In this document: positions 57,066-64,000 of the stretch, piece after piece
Position numbering within the stretch: the first letter of the stretch is position 1
Layout of the letters: each line of letters opens with the position of its first letter
From: an uncultured Saprospiraceae bacterium
GTDB lineage: Bacteria; Bacteroidota; Bacteroidia; Chitinophagales; Saprospiraceae
Assembly (NCBI GenBank): GCA_938007965.1
Contig: CALLMH010000004.1
Coordinates: 107,578 to 171,577 of the forward strand
Length of the DNA stretch: 64,000 nucleotides
Direction of reading: 5' to 3'
The notes under the pieces: generated by a model
What the model was told of the DNA's origin: nothing
The model's database searches: none
Seen by the model: the letters and a program-made list of their open reading frames with translations, nothing else
Position numbers and translations under genes: made by a program

Positions 57066-58394
57066 ATGAAAGCACTGTTAAGACTATCGTTTTTATTTTC
57101 GGTCACTCTGTTGGTGGCGGGTTGTAAGTCATATAATGATGATTACAAAAGCGCTACAGCTAATACTGATTATATTCATTCGACGATGAAGAAATTAACT
57201 GATATTATTATCCATGATATTTTTTCTCCCCCGGTTGCTAGTAGAAACTATGTCTACCCTAGTATCGCAGCATATGAAGCCGGGAGATGGATGGACTCTA
57301 CATATATATCTCTGGCTGGGCAACTTACAGATATGCCGGAGATCACTCCACCGCAGCAGGGAGAAGAATATGCATATGGAATATCGGCTACGACTGCAAT
57401 GATCAATACAGCGAAGCACTTTATTTTTTCTGAAGATAAAATGGTAGAGCATACCAAAGCGTATCTTCAATATCTAGATACTATAAATATTGATCCTGCC
57501 ATAATCAAAAGATCTATAGCATACGGAGAGAAGGTGTCAGACGAGATTATAGCATGGTCCGATGGGGATAACTATAAGCAATCAAGATCATATCCTAAGT
57601 TCTCTGTGACAGACGAAGATCAAAGGTGGAAACCTACGCCTCCTATGTACCACGAAGGGATAGAGCCACATTGGCGGGATATACGGCCATTTGTCATAGA
57701 ATCTGCGGATCAATTCACACCAGAGCTGCCTACAGAATTCTCTTTGGATGAAAACAGTTTGTTTTATAAAGAATTGATGGAAGTCTACGACGTAGTCAAT
57801 AATCTTAATGAAGAACAAAGAGAAATAGCCAGCTTCTGGGACTGTAATCCATATGTAATGAATGTGACCGGGCACGTCATGCACGCAAGTAAAAAAATCA
57901 CTCCTGGAGGTCACTGGATAGGCATTACCAAGATAGCATGTGAAGAGGGAGGTGCATCATTTATGAAAACTTTAGAATCCTATGCATTGACCTCGATCGC
58001 ACTGGCTGATGGATTTATAGCTTGCTGGGATGAGAAGTATCGGTCTAATTTGATCAGACCAGAAACAGTGATCAATGAACACATCGATAAAGATTGGTTG
58101 CCAACATTGCAGACACCTCCGTTTCCAGAATATACGAGTGGGCATAGCGTGATATCTACAGCGGCGGCGGCGGCACTTACTTCTATATACGGGGCCGATT
58201 TTGCTTTTGATGATGATACCGAATTAGAATATGGATTGCCGATGAGGTCTTTTCCATCATTCTTAGCCGCATCTCAAGAGGCAGCGGTTTCAAGACTCTA
58301 TGGAGGGATTCATTATAGACCGGCTATAGATAACGGTGTCATACAAGGGCAAAAGCTCGGTGACTATGTTGTCGCAAATGTAAAATTCAGATAG
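57066..58394 (+). CDS. vanadium haloperoxidase-like PAP2 phosphatase lipoprotein
   Basis: A 442-residue lipoprotein (lipobox LLVAGC, counted from the ATG at 57066; the ORF runs to 57018). The C-terminal domain matches vanadium-dependent haloperoxidases and acid phosphatases. DEKYRSNLIRPETV gives lysine and arginine, PEYTSGHSVISTAAAAALTS gives SGH, and SRLYGGIHYRPAIDNG gives arginine and histidine for vanadate or phosphate binding. It may therefore be a haloperoxidase or a PAP2-type phosphatase. It precedes a di-heme peroxidase gene by 221 nt. Confidence 0.85.
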   Translation: MKALLRLSFLFSVTLLVAGCKSYNDDYKSATANTDYIHSTMKKLTDIIIHDIFSPPVASRNYVYPSIAAYEAGRWMDSTYISLAGQLTDMPEITPPQQGEEYAYGISATTAMINTAKHFIFSEDKMVEHTKAYLQYLDTINIDPAIIKRSIAYGEKVSDEIIAWSDGDNYKQSRSYPKFSVTDEDQRWKPTPPMYHEGIEPHWRDIRPFVIESADQFTPELPTEFSLDENSLFYKELMEVYDVVNNLNEEQREIASFWDCNPYVMNVTGHVMHASKKITPGGHWIGITKIACEEGGASFMKTLESYALTSIALADGFIACWDEKYRSNLIRPETVINEHIDKDWLPTLQTPPFPEYTSGHSVISTAAAAALTSIYGADFAFDDDTELEYGLPMRSFPSFLAASQEAAVSRLYGGIHYRPAIDNGVIQGQKLGDYVVANVKFR

Positions 58395-58615
58395 GCGATA
58401 TTTTTTCAAATTCTGACGGCTGGTATGTCATTAGATAGTCTATGCAACACTTTGTATGTGTATATGATGCTGAGACAGTAATTTCTATATAGTTCTACAA
58501 TAGATCTAGTTCTACGTTAATTTTCACATAAAATGACATTTTTATGGCAATTTGGCAACAAAAGTCTTATTTTGCGTTATAATAAGAAAGTAGCTAATAA
58601 TTTAAAAAATCAATT

Positions 58616-59785
58616 ATGAAAAAATTTCTATTGTTTTTAGTGTTCATAGGAGTAGGTGTTTCATTTCAATCTTGTACTGATGAGGTCAATTCTGAGGTGT
58701 ACCATTATACGGAATCCGAAATTACCACGCTTAGACAGACACTAAACTTGCCGGACGAGACTTTTGATTACACAGTAGTCGCTAATAGACCTATTCCAGG
58801 TTTCAATCCAGATGATCCATTTCATAAAGCTACACTAGGTAGAGTACTCTTTTACGATAATACATTATCAGTAGATGGAAGTACGTCATGTGCATCATGT
58901 CACAAGCAAGAAGCCGCATTCGCTGATACGGAAAAGTTCAGTGAAGGTTTAAATGGACAAGTAGGAACAAGAAATTCGTTGCCATTAGGAAATACTATTG
59001 GATTCGTAAAGTACTACGGGACAGACCTTACATTTCAATCAGGTTTTTTCTCATGGGATGAAAAATTTGTCTCTATCAATGATCAATCAGAAGCGGCTAT
59101 AACGAGTCCAATAGAGATGGGACACTCTATGTGGGAATTGGCTACTAAAATTAAAGCGGATGAAAAATATAAAATATTATTTGACAAAGCATATGGAGGG
59201 AATAATCCTATAACAGAGGAAAATATCTTGGACGCTGTTACTGAATTTGTCAACAGTCTATCAAGTAGAGCATCAAAATTTGATAACTCGCTGCCAACTG
59301 CGCCTAACTTTGGAACTCCTGATGTGTTTGCAGATTTCGAGGGTTTCTCACCATCGGAGAATAATGGTAAGAGACTATTCAATGCCAATTGTAGTAGCTG
59401 TCATGGTTCTAGCCACAACGCAATCGTGCAATCAAGTGCCAATAACGGGTTAGACATGGTCTATGCTGATAAAGGATTAGGAGCTAAAGAAGGTCTAGCT
59501 TATTTGAATGGAGTATTCAAAGTGCCATCACTGAGAAATATTGAATTAAGTGGACCGTATATGCACGATGGAAGATTCGAAACTCTAGAAGAGGTAATTG
59601 ATCACTACAGTGAGGGTGTGCAAAATCATGACAACCTGTCTGATGCGTTGAAAAATCCTTCGACTCAAACTGCATTGAAAATGAACTTTTCCAATTCGGA
59701 AAAACAAGATCTAGTCAATTATTTACTAACGCTAACGGACTATGAATTGGTACAAGCTGAAAAATGGTCAGATCCTTTCAAATAG
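58616..59785 (+). CDS. di-heme cytochrome-c peroxidase (MauG/CcpA family) lipoprotein
   Basis: A 389-residue envelope protein with lipobox VSFQSC (Cys20). Two c-type heme motifs, SCASCHKQEAAFAD (about residue 98) and NCSSCHGSSH (about 260), and conserved GTRNSLPLGNTIGF, GPYMHDGRFETLEEVIDHYS mark the cytochrome-c peroxidase family. It may reduce hydrogen peroxide using electrons from cytochromes or oxidise another substrate as MauG does. A strong terminator follows. Confidence 0.93.
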   Translation: MKKFLLFLVFIGVGVSFQSCTDEVNSEVYHYTESEITTLRQTLNLPDETFDYTVVANRPIPGFNPDDPFHKATLGRVLFYDNTLSVDGSTSCASCHKQEAAFADTEKFSEGLNGQVGTRNSLPLGNTIGFVKYYGTDLTFQSGFFSWDEKFVSINDQSEAAITSPIEMGHSMWELATKIKADEKYKILFDKAYGGNNPITEENILDAVTEFVNSLSSRASKFDNSLPTAPNFGTPDVFADFEGFSPSENNGKRLFNANCSSCHGSSHNAIVQSSANNGLDMVYADKGLGAKEGLAYLNGVFKVPSLRNIELSGPYMHDGRFETLEEVIDHYSEGVQNHDNLSDALKNPSTQTALKMNFSNSEKQDLVNYLLTLTDYELVQAEKWSDPFK

Positions 59786-59830
59786 AAAAGTAATATACTG
59801 AACTTATTAAGGTAAGAAAATAAATAAGTC

Positions 59831-59875
59831 AAAACCCTATTTTCGTAAGGAGGTAGGGTTTTTTGTTTTCTTTTT
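59831..59875 (+). terminator. intrinsic terminator after the peroxidase gene
   Basis: AAAACCCTAT (59831-59840) pairs with GTAGGGTTTT (59853-59862) with one G-U pair and a 12-nt loop, followed by T-rich sequence. Confidence 0.85.
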
Positions 59876-59878
59876 AGC

Positions 59879-59886
59879 CATATTTG
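59879..59886 (+). promoter_or_regulatory. -7-like element before thrA
   Basis: CATATTTG, followed by CGGAG, resembles the -7 elements elsewhere in the window. It is 80 nt before the start codon. No clear -33 was seen. Confidence 0.35.
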
Positions 59887-59965
59887 CGGAGTGTGATGAT
59901 TAGAGCCTAATTACAAGTTAGAGATCATTGCATTATAGAGAATTTACAACGAATATTACACAAGT

Positions 59966-62419
59966 ATGAAAGTCTTAAAATTCGGAGGGACATCCGTCAA
60001 AAATGCTGAGAATATCACTAAGGTTATCAATATAGTCCAGTCCAAAATTGAACAAGGGGAGAAAGTAGCAATGGTGTGTTCAGCGATGGGAGGTATCACC
60101 GATCTACTAATAAAGATGAGCGAACTGTCAGCGGCGGGAAAAGACGAGTATATAGCTTACTATCACCAATTTCGGGATAGACACGAGTCAGCTGCGAAGA
60201 AACTCTTAGGAGAAGAGGGGTATATCGAAGTAGTCTCCAAATTGGACGATAACTATGACACACTCAAAGATCTACTCAAGGGCATATTCTTAGTCAGAGA
60301 GGTGTCGCCAAGGACTATGGATTATGTGCTAAGCTTTGGAGAGCGTAGTAGCAATTTCCTGATTGCCGCAGCACTCAGAAAGAAAGGAGTCGATGCAGAA
60401 TATCTAGATGCTCGAAAGGTGATATACACAAATAAAGAGTTTGGTTCTGCGAAAGTAGACTATGGATTAACAACTCGAAAAGTAAAAGAGCACTTCGCTA
60501 AATCGAAATATAGAATACAAGTTACCACAGGGTTTATTGCATCTGATAGAGGAGGTCTTACGACTACACTTGGTCGTGGGGGTTCCGATTATACTGCAGC
60601 GATTCTAGCTGGGGCACTAGAGGCTACTGACCTCGAGATATGGACAGATGTAGATGGAGTAATGACAAGTGATCCGAGAAAAGTAAAAAAGGCATTTACC
60701 GTTGACAGACTCAGTTATGCAGAGGCTATGGAGATGTCTCACTTCGGGGCAAAGGTAATATATCCTCCGACGATCCAGCCCGCTATGGATAAGTTGATAC
60801 CGATCTTTATTAAAAACACATTCAATCCGAATCACCCAGGAACTAAAATCCATGATAAAGGGGACGAGAACTTCAGATCTCCGATAAAGGGAATAAGTGC
60901 ACTGTCTGATATCGTGCTACTCAGCCTTGAGGGCTGTGGGATGATGGGGACTCCTGGAATTTCAGGTAGATTATTCTCTACCTTGGCAAAAGATAAGATT
61001 AATGTAATATTGATCACACAAGCATCTTCTGAGCACTCTATCAGTTTTGCAATCGCAGATAAAGATGCTAAGAAAGCAAAGATGCTTATCGAAGAAGAGT
61101 TCGACAAAGAAATATCAAATCAAAATATAAAGGAGATTAAAATTGAGGATGATCAAGTAATCATTGCAGTAATAGGAGAGAAAATGAAATCCGTACCTGG
61201 AGTAGCGGGTAATTTGTTCCAAAGTCTAGGTAAGAATGGTATCAATGTATCAGCTATAGCCCAAGGATCGTCAGAGTTGAACATTTCCTTCGTAATCAAA
61301 AAAAGTGATCAGAGTAAAGCGCTCAATATGATCCATGATTCTTTTTTCTTGTCCTCAGAAAAGAGAATAAATATATTCGCCATCGGTGTAGGATTGATAG
61401 GAGGTACATTATTGCAGCAGATTGAAGATCAAAAAGAAGAGCTTAAAAACGATCTTGCGTTAGAACTGAAAATAGTAGGTTTGAGTAATAGTCAAAAGAT
61501 GATTTTTGATGAAGATGGACTAGATGCCGCAGAATGGAAATCAAAGATTGAAAATTCTAATATTAAAGCTGATGCCAGTGAATTCGTAGCGAAGATGAAA
61601 GAGATGAATCTTCCGAATACAATATTTGTGGATAATACAGCAAGTAAATCTGTACCAGAACTATACAAGGAGATTTTGAGCGCAAGTATATCTATAGTTA
61701 CTCCTAATAAGATAGCTACTTCGTCATCTTATCAGCATTATCTGGATTTGAAAGACACAGCAAAATCAAGGAACGTGCAGTTTCTATACGAAACCAATGT
61801 AGGAGCCGGATTGCCCGTCATATCTACGTTGCAAGGATTGATCAACAGTGGCGATAAGATAGAAAAGATAGAAGCGGTTGTTTCTGGTTCTCTTTCTTAC
61901 ATTTTCAATAATTTTGATGGTTCTGAGCCATTTCATGATTTGGTAATGAAGGCTAAAGAACTAGGATATACTGAGCCTGATCCTAGAGATGACCTGAGCG
62001 GATCTGATGTCAGGAGAAAAATCATAATTCTTACTCGGGAAGCGGGGATAGCTATCGAACCTGATGATGTAGCGCTAGATCCGATATTGCCATCGGTATG
62101 TATGGAGGCAGCTGGAGTGCCGCATTTTTTTGATACTTTAAAATCAGAAGATGACTATTTCAATGGTTTGATTGAAGATGCTAAATCAAAAGAAAAGGTA
62201 CTGAGATTCATAGCGAGTATGGAGAATGGAAAGGCCAAAATAGGATTGCAAGCCGTCGGGAAAGAGAGTCCATTTTACAGTCTACAGATGAGTGATAACA
62301 TGATCGTATTCACCACTAAGAGATACAATGATAGACCGCTCATAGTGCGTGGACCTGGGGCAGGTGCCGAGGTGACAGCGGGAGGCGTATTCTCTGATAT
62401 AATCTCAATAGGAAAGTAG
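59966..62419 (+). CDS. thrA: bifunctional aspartokinase / homoserine dehydrogenase
   Basis: An 817-residue fusion. The aspartokinase domain (1 to about 290) has KFGGTSVKNAENI, SFGERSSNFLIAAALR, TLGRGGSDYTAAILAGAL and VDGVMTSDPRKV. Two ACT domains (about 310-460) likely bind threonine as feedback inhibitor. The homoserine dehydrogenase domain (about 470-817) starts IFAIGVGLIGGTLLQQIE and has NVGAGLPVISTLQGLINSGD and GYTEPDPRDDLSGSDVRRK. The enzyme opens the Thr/Met branch. thrB and thrC are not adjacent. Confidence 0.97.
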   Translation: MKVLKFGGTSVKNAENITKVINIVQSKIEQGEKVAMVCSAMGGITDLLIKMSELSAAGKDEYIAYYHQFRDRHESAAKKLLGEEGYIEVVSKLDDNYDTLKDLLKGIFLVREVSPRTMDYVLSFGERSSNFLIAAALRKKGVDAEYLDARKVIYTNKEFGSAKVDYGLTTRKVKEHFAKSKYRIQVTTGFIASDRGGLTTTLGRGGSDYTAAILAGALEATDLEIWTDVDGVMTSDPRKVKKAFTVDRLSYAEAMEMSHFGAKVIYPPTIQPAMDKLIPIFIKNTFNPNHPGTKIHDKGDENFRSPIKGISALSDIVLLSLEGCGMMGTPGISGRLFSTLAKDKINVILITQASSEHSISFAIADKDAKKAKMLIEEEFDKEISNQNIKEIKIEDDQVIIAVIGEKMKSVPGVAGNLFQSLGKNGINVSAIAQGSSELNISFVIKKSDQSKALNMIHDSFFLSSEKRINIFAIGVGLIGGTLLQQIEDQKEELKNDLALELKIVGLSNSQKMIFDEDGLDAAEWKSKIENSNIKADASEFVAKMKEMNLPNTIFVDNTASKSVPELYKEILSASISIVTPNKIATSSSYQHYLDLKDTAKSRNVQFLYETNVGAGLPVISTLQGLINSGDKIEKIEAVVSGSLSYIFNNFDGSEPFHDLVMKAKELGYTEPDPRDDLSGSDVRRKIIILTREAGIAIEPDDVALDPILPSVCMEAAGVPHFFDTLKSEDDYFNGLIEDAKSKEKVLRFIASMENGKAKIGLQAVGKESPFYSLQMSDNMIVFTTKRYNDRPLIVRGPGAGAEVTAGGVFSDIISIGK

Positions 62420-62423
62420 AAAT

Positions 62424-62735
62424 ATGATATTGGGAAAATCTATGATGTACTTGGTTATTGTCCTTTTTATAGGATTGTTTTGTATGCAATTCTACTTCAG
62501 GATTCGAGTGGTCAAAGTATATCAGAAGCTTGTTAGGAACAAGGTGCAGTTTGATTCTAGTCACATATTCAATAGTAAGAAGATGGAGTCTGAGGTGCTA
62601 TCAAAGTATCCAGAACACAAAGATGATATCCTGAAATTCGTCAAGGAGATGCGCCTGTCGTTGACTATCGCTACTATTTTTATATTACTTATTTTTGCTG
62701 CGGCGGTCATACTTAGAACTGGTAACTTTGGATAG
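62424..62735 (+). CDS. small hypothetical membrane protein
   Basis: A 103-residue protein with TM segments at about 6-26 and 79-97 and a charged middle region of about 50 residues, giving a hairpin with both ends on the same side. No family recognised. It starts 4 nt after the thrA stop and overlaps the next gene's start, so it is probably co-transcribed with both. Confidence 0.7.
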   Translation: MILGKSMMYLVIVLFIGLFCMQFYFRIRVVKVYQKLVRNKVQFDSSHIFNSKKMESEVLSKYPEHKDDILKFVKEMRLSLTIATIFILLIFAAAVILRTGNFG

Positions 62736-63693
62736 AAAAATCAAGATAGGTCTTTTTGGCGCGGGCCATCTGGGAAAAATTCATTTGAAGTGTTTGCGTG
62801 ACACTGACTTCGAGATAGTAGGTGTATATGATCCTAATCTCGAAGCTCAGAAATTTGTTGCCGATAATTATGGTATCCCAGTTTTTAATTCTGCGGAAGA
62901 CTTAATGGATGCTGTCGATGCTGTCGATATAGTAAGCACCACAGTAACGCATTACGAATTGGCAATCAAGGCGATCAATAAGGGCAAGCACGCATTTATA
63001 GAAAAACCGATATGTACGACAAAACAAGAAGCACTGACACTGGTCAAATTGACAAGAGATCAGAATGTGAAAGTGCAAGTAGGTCATGTCGAAAGATATA
63101 ATCCAGCAATCGTTTCCCTGAAAAATAGGGAAGTACAACCAAAATTTATAGAAGGACATAGATTGAGTACATTCAATACTAGAGGAAATGATGTCTCGGT
63201 GATGCTCGATCTGATGATACACGATCTAGACTTGGTGCTCCAATTAGTAGATAGTGAAGTAGCAAATGTACAGGCCAATGGTGTGTGCGTAGTCAATGAT
63301 ACTCCCGATATATGCAATGCCCGCATCACATTCGAGAATGGATGCGTAGCCAATCTTACCGCCAGTAGGATCAGTATGAAGCAGATGAGAAAACTCCGAA
63401 TGTTTCAAGGGAATGAGTATATCAGTTTAGATTTTCTCAAAAAAGAAACTCAGATCGTCAAACTCGATCCTGTGACTGATCAAGAACCTCTAGATCACAT
63501 GATCATCGATACATCGACAGGAAAGAAGATCATCAGCATCGAAACACCAGAAATTATTGAGAACAATGCAATAGTTGATGAGCTGACAGACTTCCATAAT
63601 TCTATTCAAGATAATACTTCCGTCGCTGTACCTGTGGAAGCGGGACTAAAGGCACTGGAGTTGGCGTATTTGATCGAAGAGCAGATCAAGTAA
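62728..63693 (+). CDS. Gfo/Idh/MocA family oxidoreductase
   Basis: A 321-residue NAD(P)-dependent oxidoreductase. The Rossmann start KIKIGLFGAGHLGKIHLKCL, the EKPICTT motif and a C-terminal beta-sheet domain with MLDLMIHDLDLVLQL (catalytic histidine and aspartate) are typical. Substrate unknown. No ATG lies before the Rossmann strand; the TTG at 62728 overlapping the upstream stop is preferred, with TTG at 62695 possible. Confidence 0.85.
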   Translation: MDRKIKIGLFGAGHLGKIHLKCLRDTDFEIVGVYDPNLEAQKFVADNYGIPVFNSAEDLMDAVDAVDIVSTTVTHYELAIKAINKGKHAFIEKPICTTKQEALTLVKLTRDQNVKVQVGHVERYNPAIVSLKNREVQPKFIEGHRLSTFNTRGNDVSVMLDLMIHDLDLVLQLVDSEVANVQANGVCVVNDTPDICNARITFENGCVANLTASRISMKQMRKLRMFQGNEYISLDFLKKETQIVKLDPVTDQEPLDHMIIDTSTGKKIISIETPEIIENNAIVDELTDFHNSIQDNTSVAVPVEAGLKALELAYLIEEQIK

Positions 63694-63873
63694 AACATTA
63701 ACGAGGCGATTGGATAAGCTCATTATGCTATTTATTGAGTAATATCTCAGGATATTTAATAAGATCAATTTTTATCATTGCTGAGAAAATTAATTTTGAC
63801 TCTAAATGGAATCGAAAAATAATTTATATTACAAGAAATATAAAATAGACCTTCCATGGTATAAAAACAAAAA

Positions 63874-64000
63874 ATGAAATACTTAATTACAATTTTTGTT
63901 CTCACGATAAGTTCGATGTTGTATTCACAGGTTATCCTAATAGATGAATCGTTTGATAGTGAATTACCTCCATCATGGAGTCATTGCTCTGGAAATTGGG
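63874..64000 (+). CDS. secreted protein, N-terminus only (cut by window end)
   Basis: The first 42 codons of a gene that runs off the window. A signal peptide (MKYLITIFVLTISSMLYSQ) is followed by DESFDSELPPSWSHCSGNW. This opening is common in type IX secreted proteins that carry cleaved-adhesin or MAM-like domains, but the rest is not visible. Confidence 0.6.
   Translation, partial: MKYLITIFVLTISSMLYSQVILIDESFDSELPPSWSHCSGNW

Overview
This window is a chromosomal segment of an AT-rich Bacteroidota bacterium, most likely of the Saprospiria/Chitinophagia side of the phylum; that finer placement is inference. The signs are -7 promoter elements of the TAnnTTTG type, almost no Shine-Dalgarno sequences, a type IX secretion C-terminal domain, SusD-locus-like lipoproteins, LytTR two-component genes and a carotenoid hydroxylase. 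No rRNA, tRNA, CRISPR array, phage gene or intact insertion sequence was seen.

Region 1 (1-19.7 kb) is the ribosomal protein block. rpsL-rpsG-fusA ends in a strong terminator at 4354-4393. The S10-spc-alpha super-operon then runs from rpsJ through rplQ with secY, infA, rpmJ and rpoA in the usual order. The short genes rpmD (13897-14076) and rpmJ (16435-16551) were read directly from the sequence. Region 2 (20-24 kb) holds carA, eno, a DivIC/FtsB-like gene, sucD and, convergent, a carotene hydroxylase.

Region 3 (24.6-36.3 kb) holds a very large NtrY-like membrane histidine kinase, an SRPBCC protein, an alpha/beta hydrolase, an S41 processing protease, tsaB, two ArsR-family paralogues and an RlmI-type rRNA methyltransferase. 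Region 4 (36.4-47 kb) holds a LytS-type propeller kinase with its LytTR regulator, lipoproteins, a coiled-coil protein facing a DUF3137 protein, rlmB, a type IX secreted protein with CxxCH motifs and a DMT exporter. Region 5 (47.3-56.6 kb) holds a coupled GDP-heptose operon (glycosyltransferase, HddA, GmhA, HddC), a lipoprotein plus ZnuD-like TonB receptor behind a 47-bp palindrome, wecB, a flippase-like membrane protein and panD. Region 6 (57-64 kb) holds a lipoprotein vanadium haloperoxidase homologue, a di-heme peroxidase, a bifunctional aspartokinase/homoserine dehydrogenase, a small membrane protein, a Gfo/Idh/MocA oxidoreductase and the start of a secreted protein.

The most interesting signals are regulatory and intergenic. 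They are: a textbook LytTR box (ACCGTT repeats 21 bp apart) with a promoter and an attenuator-like terminator before the LytTR gene; a Fur/Zur-like perfect palindrome before the TonB locus; a two-copy intergenic repeat between convergent genes whose hairpin shows a compensatory base change; a GC-rich structured insert in one of those copies; and a glycosyltransferase whose conserved N-terminus lies upstream of any standard start codon.
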